Shown here: positions 1-12,100 of the stretch, piece by piece
Numbering within the stretch: the first letter of the stretch is position 1
Layout of the letters: each line of letters starts with the position of its first letter
NCBI GenBank assembly: GCA_033032175.1
Contig: CM065334.1
Span: 4,151,705 to 4,215,704, forward strand
Source: Saturnia japonica
Lineage: Eukaryota; Arthropoda; Insecta; Lepidoptera; Saturniidae
DNA length: 64,000 nt
Reading direction: 5' to 3'
Notes under the pieces: model-generated
What the model was told of the DNA's origin: nothing
What the model saw: only the letters and a program-made list of their open reading frames with translations
The model's database searches: none
Position numbers and translations under genes: made by a program

Positions 1-27
1 ACAAGTTGTGAGTAACCCAACAGGTAA

Positions 28-359
28 GGGGCGTTCAAGTATAACGTAACGCAATTTTTGAAGATTTTTAACGCTTCTTCCCTCTCTCTCCCCCCCTCCC
101 ATGTAACACGTCATATTACAGAGTATGAACTCACTTTATGAAAACTGACTACCAACAAAGTCGAGGGATTCCCCGAAAAACATAAACGAAAAAGGTTGCA
201 ATCTTGGAAAATTTTAATTGCATAGTTTTTTATTTAAATAACAATGTTACGTAACTCGTTGATCGAAGCCCCTTTTCGCCCTTGTAACGCATTGTAACGT
301 TTTACAAGACCAAACCCTGCTCCCCCCCAAATTGCGTTACGTAATACTTGAACGGTCCC
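28..359. mobile_element. PIF/Harbinger-like MITE
   Basis: Imperfect terminal inverted repeats of about 30 bp (GGGGCGTTCAAGTATAACGT against GGGACCGTTCAAGTATTACG), flanked by direct TAA at 25-27 and 360-362. A 3-bp TAA duplication suggests the PIF/Harbinger superfamily. No coding capacity. Confidence 0.6.
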
Positions 360-409
360 TAACTTGTGACTATCATTTTAATAAAATTGTACATTTTGTC
401 GTATTTTAG

Positions 410-516
410 GATAAACTTCGCCGCAAATACAATTACACTTTAAGTCTCCGGTTTATAACACAACTGGAAAGGAACGATAAACTACGTGGATTCTTCCTAA
501 CAGGATCACATCGGCA
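410..516 (+). CDS. M1-like gene, exon 1 in window
   Basis: Acceptor TTTTAG, donor GTAAGT, starts in phase 0. Encodes a beta strand ending GFFLTGSH, which corresponds to the GFYxSxY strand of the M1 N-terminal domain. The upstream exon carrying its partner strand is outside the window. Confidence 0.85.
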
Positions 517-3043
517 GTAAGTTTCTTTTTACAAGCATTTATTTTACTTACCTTTTTAGTATTGGTTAATTAAATATTGCAAATGAATTTTAAAACAGTT
601 ATCCCCAACCGATTGAGATGAAATTTTGCGTACACGTTAATTTCAATGACAATGTATGGTTACCTATGTAAACATCATCATTTGCACATTTGCACTTGTA
701 CTGGGTGCGTGCTCACGTTGGTACGGTCGGAAACGAACGTGCCAACGTGTTAGCGAAGAGGGCCGCCCGCAAGAAGACCGTGGCTGACTATGATCGGTAT
801 CCAGTGTCTTACGCAAAGAAAGTCATACGGGAGGAGACTGTCCTTAAGTGGCAGGCGCGCTACGAGTCCTCTGACACGGGTGGGGTGACGCGGGTCTTCT
901 TCCGAAGGTGGAAGATGCTCACCGGGTGTTGAGAAAGACCAATCTGTTACCCGCCCATGTCCAAGCTTTCACAGGCCATGGAGGATTTGAGGCGTACCTG
1001 TACCGCTTCAAGATCAAGGGCAGTCCCGCGTGTGAATGCGACCCGGATATTGCCGAAACAATCTACCACCTGATTATGGATTGTCCAAGATTCGGCTCGT
1101 CCAGATTCGACCTCGAGTCCAGGATTGGCCACAAGATCGATAGGGTCACATTAAATTCTTTGGTGGCGGATGAGCAGAAAAGAGGGCACTTTTTGGAATT
1201 CATCGAAAAGATAGTTAGTCGCCAACAAGCGGAATAAATAGTGATATCTCTTGACACTTACAAAGTTGTTTTTACCGTAATTTATAGAATTAAGGAATTT
1301 GTGTATGTCGTGTTTTTTAGTAAAAAAAAAAAAATTATTACTATTATTTATTGAAAATATTTTTAAGAATTGAATATTATGTAAATATTTATAAGAACTT
1401 TTTTGGAATAAATGAATAATAAAGAGATGCATAGTGTAGGGAATCAGCTAACAAAAGTCGGAGGAAAGTTATGAAATAAATTATAAGAATTATTAAACGG
1501 CACCTTAGATCTCTGATCTGTGTTAGAGACATTTTGGGGGGTGGGGGTTATTACCCCACCATTAAAAAAAAAAAAATGTAATATGCCGGACTCCTAAAGA
1601 TGGCGGACTGGATATATTTTATTTGATGAGAAAAATAGGAAAAGATCACGAATAAGTATGCCATTAAAAAGAATGCCTATGTGTAGGTATGTCTGTTTGT
1701 TTGTATGTCCGGAATTAACTGAAAAATGGCTTGATCGATTCTTATGACATTTTGTGTATACTTAATTTTGTATTGTGTTTCTGCTGATTATATCGTAACG
1801 GTATAGGTATCGTTACATCCCTTAATAAAATAATGTTTATTTGTCACATCTATCGGGAGTTCCGTGACGGCCTATTTTTTTATTTATTTTGTAAATGTAA
1901 TATAATAATTGATAATGTAATTGTTATTATGTGTGTTAAATTTGATGTGAAAACATCTTAGTGAACAAAAGAAAGAAAGAAAGAAACATTAAGCACTAAA
2001 AATTAAAGAACATATACCGTGGCGATGCGTCGCCACGTCCTGTATCGCCACGCCAACTATCAGGCTTACCCTCGCCTATAGATGTTTCACATGAAAAGTA
2101 ATTAAAATTTAATTTTCTACCATTGATTGCTAATTTCATCAAGTCACACTTCCGTCACCCTCTGCTAAATGCGACAAAAGAAGTATCTACATATTACAAC
2201 TTTAAAAAAATTGGCAACTCATCGTCATTCTAGTTTTAAATCATTTGCAGTCGCTGTGCAGTGTCACGATTATGGCTGACTCACGCTCGATCGACATTCC
2301 CTTGTCTGGACGAACCAAACCTAAGGGCTACGTTCAAACTAACTATCGTAAGAGACAGGTACACACAGTTCCAAATAATCGTGCGGTAAAATTCGCGTTG
2401 CTGGAACATTAGAAAATAGTGTAATTTTTTCATACATTTTCAGATTTCACGTATCGTTAACAAATATGCCAATAGTCGCGACTGAAGAGGCTGGATTCTA
2501 TCTAGGTCATAGATTGGTAAGTTTTTAAAATTTATTTGAGTAAGAGAGTAGAGTTTTTCTTTAGTTTTCTCTCTACTCGGGGCAGTCCTACTACAGCCTA
2601 CAGAAAATCTCAGCTAAATCAACTTGTGTTGTTTTTGTGTTGCTTCTAGAGCTCCTTGGGTTACGGAGGTTAATGGTCGGCAGGCTATGGTAGCCGCTTA
2701 CCATCAGGCGGGCCGTATGCTTGTTTGTAGTATAAAAAAAATACTCTCCACTGCGCAGCCGCCAACGCATGTGTGTAGCCTATTGTTTCAGTTCTCGCTT
2801 CCCGTTTGCTATACGTTAATGATTCCTTAATGGTCAAAGCGTGAGTGAAATTTCTTCCTAAGTCCTAAAAATCCTATAACCTATAAAATGCAAAAAGATT
2901 TTTTACTTATCAAACTGATAATTCTAGAGAATCAAACAAGACAAAAAACGATCATTTTAGCTATATAATTTTAGTTTAGAATTTAGATGTATAAAGTAGA
3001 GCTGAAAAAACTTTACAAAATTACAAATAAAGAATTTATAAAA

Positions 3044-3117
<74 letters not shown>

Positions 3118-6100
3118 GAACTGACTACACTGTTAGCCTTAGGGGCCCTAAAGCCGCTGCGGCTTTTACAGCTTCACCGGACTTGGGGGCGAGCGCAGAG
3201 GGCACTCAGCCGCGTTTTATAAAATCGAATACATACAGAATAAGTACTGTACAAAGACACCTTGAGAAATCTATCTGCCAAAAAATCACACAACGAATTA
3301 AATAGATCAAAGAAATGGATTCCATCACCACAGCCCGGCTCTACCAAATGTAAGTCTCCTAAGGAGATCATATATATAGCTACGGAATTTTATGCAAAAT
3401 TATATAATCAATCAGACACAATAAAAGAAACGATTGTGGTTAACCAATGTAGGGATACTTACCCAGTTCAGGAGTGTAAAGTTTAAAGAAGTTTAAATTG
3501 CAATGACGCTACTACTGACACCTATCACGATACTATGGAACAAAATATTATTTGAAGAAGTGGTGCCACATTTATGGACGGAATCTGAAATCATCTTGCT
3601 GTATAAAAAAGGTGACCCAGCGGACATAGAGAACTATTGCCCGATAAGTCTCATGTCCTGTCTTTACAAACTATTTGCCTCTTGCCTATTTGAAAGAATA
3701 TCCTCTGACATCGACATACACCAACCGATCGAGCAAGCTGGATTCAGAAGTGGTTTCAGCACAGTGGATCACATTCAAGTAGTTGACCAGATGATAGAGA
3801 AATATTCAGAAATTCGCAGACCATTATATGTAGCGTTTATTGACTACAAAAAAGCATTTGATTCTGTATCACACGACAGCATCAGGGAAGCATTGAAAAC
3901 ACGAAATGTAAATGAAAAATACATAAATATCTTGAGAAACATCTATACTAATTGTTCAAGTAGAGTCAGGTTAGATAGAACTGGCACAAGAATCAGAATA
4001 AACCGAGGCGTGAGACAGGGCGACCCGTTATCTCCAAAACTTTTCATAGCCGTTCTGCAACTTATAATGAAAAATTTACCATGGTCCAAGCAAGGCATCA
4101 TCATAGATGAGAATTTCCTAAGCCGCCTCAGGTTCGCCGACGACATCATTTTGTTCTCGGAGAATCCACAACAATTAAATATCATGGTAAATGATCTATA
4201 TCATGCCAGTATAAAAGTTGGATTGGAAATGAACCTGGACAAAACAAAAGTTATGACCAACCACCACAAGATACCTATTTTGGTAAATAACATTCCTCTC
4301 GAGTTCGTACAGAATTACGTCTATCTAGGCAAACAGATCTCTTTTAGCAAAGGAAGAAATATAGAAGAAGTAGATAGAAGAATAGCTTTCACTTGGAAGA
4401 GGTACTGGGCTCATAAGGAAATATTCAAATCGCAGCTCCCGTTGCCAACTAAAAAAATAGTTATGGATTCATAAATATTACCATGTCTCACCTACGGTTG
4501 TCAAACTTGGACACTCGATCTCAAAACTAGAAATAGAATCCAGACTACACAAAGAAGAATGGAGAGAAGTTGCATAGGTATTAAATTAAAAGACAGGATT
4601 AGGTATGTGGATATTCGCAAGAAAACAAAGGTAACTGACGCCTTAACTTTTTCGCTACAGAGAAAATGGAAGTGGGCAGGTCTCGTGGCGAGATATGATG
4701 ACAATAGATGGACTTTAAGATCTGTAAAATGGACTGGGCCATGTAGTAATAGAGCGAGAGGCCGGCCTTGTGTCAGATGGGCAGATGAGATAGTGGCGAC
4801 GGCAGGTCGAAGATGGCTAGATACAGCCATAGACAGAGAAAAGTGGAAGACCTTGGAGGAGGCTTTTACCGAAGGGGGTCCACACAAACTACATAATTAT
4901 ATGCATAATATTTTAAATTTAATAATTTGCGTTAATTTTTAATTAGCCATATTTTTATAGTTTGTAATTAGTTTTTAGTCATATTATTTGTGTGGAATTA
5001 AATAAAGCTTTATTATTATTATTATACTGTACGCCTACTTTTAGGTTTGTAAAAAAGTATATTGTTTATGGGTTATTCTACAGTACACCGAACATTTGGC
5101 GACTAAATTCAATAACGTGTAGCTACTTTGTCAAATTACATTGGCGGAATTGGCTATAAAGGAAGATAGTCAAAATTAAAAAAAAATATATAAGCTATAC
5201 GTCATACGGTAATGAACTTTTTAACTATTTGTAGATTTAATATGAACATCTTACTAATATTATAAATGTGAAAGTGTATATGTTTGGATGTTTGTTACTC
5301 AATCACGCAAAAACGACGATTTTTTTAGTTTGTCGTGTTCCAAGATCCGTCTGTGTATATCCAATAATACACAGACGAAGTCGCGGGTACCAGCTGGTAT
5401 TTAATAAAAATTGATTTTCTGGCAGGACCTTACAGTGGTTTCAATTTTACTAATGAATGCCTTTTCTTTTTAACACATTTCATTTGCACATGTGACAGAG
5501 CAAGACAGGTAGCGTCAATACTGTGTGATGAATAATATAATATTCATAGTAAGAAGTTAGTAAGGTTTCTTTATACTTTGCAGATCACTTAAAAATATTG
5601 TAATTTGTTTACAGTTGCAAGACGAGTTTGCGATATCGCCTCCGATGTCGCCGCATATGGTCGCCATTGCTGTGTGTAGGCTCCAGCGCCGATCGGCGCC
5701 GACTGTGCCCGAATTAGAACCGAACGTTACCGAACACAGCACGAACGTTCTAGAAACGACCACGGAAATAATTGAGGAGAATTCTCAGCCTGAGATCAGT
5801 TTGTACAGCGATCAGAAAGTTATTCTAGATGAATCCGGGTGAACCATTTTTTTATTCATAAAAAACTTAGTATATCGCACTGCTAGTAGACACAAACCCG
5901 TTTTAACTCAAAAAGTATTTGAATTTTGGAAATAGATTAACAGATGGCACTTTTTATATCACTAATAGGGATCGGTAATAGTTAATTAAAACGTTTTTCA
6001 ATACATTTGCGAGAAAACAGTACAATAAGTAACGAAACAAACTTTTTCATTAGATAATTTTTAATAGCAAAAGAAATTATACAAATAGGATACAATACTT

Positions 6101-9100
6101 TTGGAAATTATTAGTAAAATGTGAAGAATTATTAAAATTCAGTAAAACTTGCTACTTTGGAAACTTAACTGACTGATTGACATGATTAAATTCACATGTA
6201 ACTTCACTGACTTTATATATATATACTATGGAACAATATTTCTGTAGAATATTCTATTTACATATAATTATCCATCACGCTAACGCACTCGTATAAAGCA
6301 ATTCGAGAAGGCTTCCACTTCCGACTTACTTAACAAAATTAAATATTTTAGGCTAGCTAAGAGTTGTAGCCTATACTATTCCTTGTGAATCTCGCTATCA
6401 TAAACAAAAATATTTTTTCAATAATGACTGGTAGTTCCAGAGATAAAACAAACAAATAAAGAAAAAACTTTTCCGATTTATTATATAGATGTATTTATGT
6501 AAATGAAAAGAAGATAGTACCGTATTTTTTCTGTTTGTTTTTTATAAAATTATTACTTATGTATAATTTCTAAATAATCGCTTTCTTTTTTGCCTCCAGA
6601 CCTTTACTAGAGTGGGTCCAGAAGACAATCCAGCAGTTCACCTTTGAATTGAATACTTCGTACCCTCTACCTAAGTTTGGTAAGTTCCAGAAATTAATAT
6701 AAAAATCATATTATTTCAGAAGTAAAAGTAGATTAAGTTACTCCCTATAACATCAGCTATCTATCAGTGATAGTCCCGTTATAATCAGTCCAACCGTTTC
6801 GGAGATTACGCGGAACAAATAAACAGACAGACAGACAAAAATTTTAAAAACGGATTTTTTGTTATAGCTTCCGTATATACTTTCATATGCATTTAGTAAA
6901 AAGCTGTTATTTTGGCATTACAAACAGACACTTCAATTTTATTAATTATATAGATAGATAGATTTATAATACATTAAGAATCTGTAATACAATAAAAGGC
7001 TTCTTCTATAAATATCCGTCTCCTACGTGCATTAACAATAGCTTTAACGTTGTGGTCATTTAACATAAGGTGAGATATTAAATTACCATGTGGCCCAAGA
7101 TGGTAACACACTAAGCCTGAGTGACTGGCTCCTTAAATGCAGCTGCTGGAACACACCTAAATGGCTCGGTGACAGATTCTCAAGTTGAGGGTGGCAGCTG
7201 GCCTGGCGGGCATTGTAAAATACCCTATCACCATGCTATGGTTTCGTCACGATGTTATTCTTCAACCAAAACTCAGGCTCATTGCAGGGATTCGACGATC
7301 ATGCAGTATCCGTAGATAATAAACCAATGGGCCATCATTGGTTCGCATTACATTTAAACACACGTTCATAATCGAGCTATTAAATGATATTTTTTTTTAA
7401 ATTTTACCAGATATTATCGTAGTGGATGGTGGAAATCCGTATTCTGAAGGTTGGGGCCTGATTACACTGTCTCCTTCAACTCTATCAGATACGAAAACGT
7501 TAGCTCGGTTGATGGCGCAACAGGTAATCTTTTTGATCCTATCCCATCTTCTTCGAATAATTCTGAATGGATATTATAATTTCTGCCTAAAGATAAATTT
7601 CTGTATTTTTACCCGACTGCGTAAGAGGAGGGTTATGTTTTTCGAGTGTTTGAATGTATGTCTATTTCTTTGTCACGCTCTGTAGCCTAAACGCCTTGAT
7701 GGATTTCAGCATACGAGGTGTCGTTAGATTCGTCTTAATTGTGGGAGTGACATAGGCTATATAATATTATATTAAGTGAGCAATTCTTGTATATATATAT
7801 GTAATTGGTTTCTCGGAAACGGCTCCAAGAATTTCGATGAAACTTTGTATTTAGATAATGTTTTACATTCCAAGTTTATCTAGATAGTTGTTTTTCTTTT
7901 TTTGTTTAAAGACACCGAGCCCAGATTTTAATATTGAAGTACGACTCCTGGGAATCAAATAAAAAGTAAAAATAGAGATTTTTTTTTTTTAAGTGAAGTG
8001 TTTTTGTTGCATTCCGGTTTTTTGTTTCTTTTTTAATAATTTCTTAACTCCATATGGAGTAATGTAGGTGGCATTTTGTATAATAAAGTTTGGTTATAGT
8101 GCACAAGTGGATTGGATATAATAAAATGGACCATTGATTCTGAGATGCCACAAAAACTCCCTTAAAAGTCTAACAAGGGAGCCATCATTTTATTAGAATA
8201 CTGAAATCATAATAGGACACTCTTTAATTAACCAAGATAGGAAAAGGTAGATGAAGAAGAAAAATGCGTATTTCTTTAACTTTATGGTTTCATACATCAA
8301 AAAGAAAAAATTAACCGTTGTCGGATTACTTTATCTGTCAAGAACGTGTGGAGGGGAGGTATCAAGCTGAATTTAATATCAAATACTCAGGTCTGCAATC
8401 TCTTGGAGTTTTGAAAAAATCTAAGTTCTAAGTCAACGCAATCAAAAGATACGGCTGTTTATTTTGCACATTTTAAAACTCGCAAGGAAATCAAAACCGT
8501 TTATCTAGTATAATGAAATGTGGTAAGAAGCTATGCCTTAGGAAAATATGCGAAAACTGTTGTATTAATATCACAAAAAATATATATTTTGGGATTATGA
8601 GGATATCTGCATTTGGCAAATCGACTTCGACCTGTGTTGATGTATGGGGGCAACAGTTTTCGAACGGCAAAGTTAGATTTGTATCTCGTTCCAGTTTATA
8701 TTTTCATTATTTACATATCTGCAAGTTTGTATGGAACCCTCGGTACGCGGGTCCTAATCGCACTTGTCAGGGTATTTTTAGCTCTTTAAGCTCTAAATGA
8801 GCATGAGGAAATGGATGAAGAGTTATTTACATCTTGCAGTGGTTTGGTGGCTTGGTGTCACCACGATGGTGGGGTTCCCAATGGCTCATGGATGCCCTAA
8901 CTTCTTTGATTGCGGAGAAGGCACCTCCATACCGTGACTCGGCGGCCAGACAGCAAGACGGGTTACTTCTTGACCACGTGTTACCAGCTTTGAGGTAGGC
9001 TCTATAAATCTTATATTTAAAAATATATATTTTTAGATCTATTTAGGACGACCACTGCCATAGTTACGATTTGGGGACTGGTACAGGCTGCTAGGAATGT

Positions 9101-12100
9101 TTTGCCCGAGATAATCGCAACCACTATACATGTAGTGAAAAGTCCGTCATAGTGACTCTCTTTTGCGTGTCGCGTTTCGGGCTCAGCCTGTGCATATCCA
9201 GTTATATTAATGCAGGTTGACAGGACAGCAACGCTGTCGATGGATTACAATCTCTAGGTTGTCGCCGTTGCGTTAGGATTATAATGTCCTTACCATCAGG
9301 AGCAGTATAGTCAATTTGCCGTGCTATTATAGAAAAATAATGTCAATAGAAATGCTTTAAGACTAAGATTTGATTCTATGGCGAAGTTAATTTACTAAAT
9401 AATATTTATATTTCAAAATTCTTTATAGGTTTAGTGCTGGTCTTCTCAACTGATGTTAAATGGCTCGAGATAGTAACACGCTAAGTTTATTGGCAGGACT
9501 GGCTCTCGAGAGTACAGCGGTCGGAACACATCTATGTGTGCTTGGCGATACATATTTAATTTGAGGGTGCCCACCACTATACTATGGATTCATTACGATG
9601 TTTTCCTACAACAAAAGTTCAGGCTCATTGCACGGATTCAATGGATTCAAGATCAATTGTTCTGTTTTAATTATGAAATAGAAAATTGATTTTGATAAAG
9701 CAGATTTGATATTGATAAAAAATATTTTAGACTTGATTCTTCCAACTCCGTGCGTGCTGTAGCTTCGGTTAGACTTGAGAAAGCTGACATAGAAGCAGCA
9801 ACTGACGAGCTATCTTTACATAAGGTATGTTATTTATCTTTCTCTTTATATTGTTACGCCCGTGGGTAATAAAAATGCCGATGATTGACGTGAAGTAGTT
9901 TTATTCGAACTGCACTCATTGCAAAATACACGAACTCACAACACTATTATTTATTTCACTGTGGTTTTACTTCTTTTGTCGCTCGAAGTTATCGCTTTAT
10001 AATTCAAAAGGGAACTGCCTCGGCGCCGCGCCTGAGCCGCTTAAATACCTATACTAAACGATCGTAGAAAAATCGTGAATCATCGCCATCTTTCTCGACG
10101 TTTAGTTGCTATGACGTAATCGAGGCGACAAGCCCTATACATGTGTGTGTAAACTGTGATGTTTACACAAACATGCACCGCGGTTGTTTTACGGCGCGAA
10201 CATTATTTCGAATTACTGAGAATTATGCAGTTATTTCGAGATATTTCTGGAACAGGATTCTCTCTCTTCCCAATCTGGTTGTAACAGGTCGTAACAATAT
10301 TTTATTAAATTAACAATTTTCAATATTTACGGTAACAGATGAAAAACCTAACTTTAAGTAAAGACTCATATTAGTATGCATATTTCAGACCTAAATTAAA
10401 CTTTAATGTCTTCAAAATAAGCAGTAAAATAATTATATCCCCATTATTATTCACACAATTTAGGTTATGAGTGTTTAAATTCAATAAAGATTTTCTGTTT
10501 ATTTTTTTGGCTCCTGGACATCAGAAAATGGACTTAAAATTGGCTTATATACCATCCCCGGGAGCCAAGTTATTAATGAAGACAGTGGAGGGTTTTGCTA
10601 TTAAAGCTGCAAAATTAGTAGGTCAGGTTTAGTTGGCAAGTGGATCGATGAGTGGGCTATCTATCATAAAACATTTGATGTTAATAGTAGATTTACGTTT
10701 TATCGTTGTTGCCATGATCTCACCTAGTTTTAAATTATGATGTGGCCTAAGATGGTAGCACGCTAAGCCTAGTGGAAGACTGGCTCACAAGTGTTGCTGC
10801 GAAACACGCGTATTGATGTTTGGCGACAGATTTTATACTTGAGGGTGGTAGCTAGCCCGGCGGGCAACAAGAACTTCCATACCATAATCCTATGGTTTCA
10901 TCACGATGTTTTCCTTCACCGAGCGCTCAGGATCATTGCAGATATTGGAAACTACGTCGATCGATGCGTCGGCCATAATTGCTTCAAATATATGTATAAT
11001 CTGGTATGCCCTTGATAGCACTTTTGTTTCGTCTGGCTAGGATATGCATTTGCTGGGACAATTGTCACGCTTAGCCGTGTTGCGTTCTAGGGCCAAGTAC
11101 CTACTGGTATTAGTACTCTTAAGGAATAGGTACCGACTACCCACTTGGTCAGAATAAATGTTTCCTAATGGATCGCGACCACCATACAACAAGAGCAAGA
11201 TCCGCACACTTTAGCACACTTAAGCCTGTCGGTTATATATCCATTAATCAAGCAGGGTGATAGGGTATCTGTACCCGCCTGTGTATACACATACATGGTG
11301 AGAAACTCATTAGTGTATTTTGGTCTGTCGTGTTTCGGGATCAGCTAGTAAATATTCAGCTACCAAGAGGCTTACAATTCGGCAAGACAGCAACTACCAT
11401 CGACAGATTGTCAATTTCTCGATGGTCGCTGTTACTTTTTGTTTGTAGGAACTGTAAATACCATCAGATATAGTACCGACACTTTGCCGTGCTATTATTA
11501 ACAAGATAGAGCTATGCAATATTCTAGGCTTAGCGTGTATCTTAGGGAGAAAGGTGATGTCCAAGTCATAGTAAGTGTAGCGACATCTCTCGCCACAACT
11601 GACGCATCAACGCATCGACACAACTACGTAGCGACACATAGCGACATCTATCGAGCCACATAGGACACATCCTACTATCCTACATTGCGCTATAGAAATT
11701 AACTCTATCGTTGAGTATATAAACATAAGTCGAGAGATAGAAAAGCTTTAGGAAATGAAACATTGTAATCTATATATTAATATATGAAGCAAAAGCTTTC
11801 GGTACATTTTTAAGCGTATTGAGTGCACGGAAGATTGTTAGATTTGGCACTGTATTGTTTTGGATATTTTCTCCCTAGCATGCGGGGTAGGAATTTGGAT
11901 AGGTATGTTGCCGGCCACTCACCTCGGGCATGCTGATGTTGATTTTCGTGGCTTCTATGCACTGCACATCACGCACTGTTGAAGCACTATGGAACCCCGG
12001 GGTTTGCGAAGTCCGAGCTTAACTATTATTTGATTTATTCTTTTAATTTGCGACGGAGACGCAATAGTTTTATGCGCTTTGTTAGGCGACACGTTTTGTC

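Larger units (their letters stand above)
3231..5023 (+). mobile_element. RTE-clade LINE, 5'-truncated
   Basis: Encodes the linker before the RT, a near-complete reverse transcriptase with FADD active site, and the RTE-type C-terminal region (GRPCVRWADEI and a W--A-DR-KW ending). The 3' end is an (ATT)n tail typical of RTE/BovB elements. The endonuclease is missing. It lies in the intron between exons 3 and 4 of the M1-like gene. Confidence 0.85.

Noticed and set aside
2274..2412. Plus-strand frame starting with ATG at 2273 that reads MADSRSIDIPLSG.
   Set aside because: It is the wrong frame of M1 exon 2; the correct frame gives ARSTFPCLDEP and fits both neighbouring phases.
7422..7685. 87-codon frame beginning MDGGNPYSEG as an independent small gene.
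   Set aside because: Its first 34 codons are M1 exon 6; the rest is intron read-through after a GTAATC donor.
10510..10640. Open segment near 10510-10640 (APGHQKMDLK...) as an M1 exon.
   Set aside because: Exons 8 and 9 join perfectly without it (LSLHK/GAA); there is no family similarity and no clean splice sites in phase.
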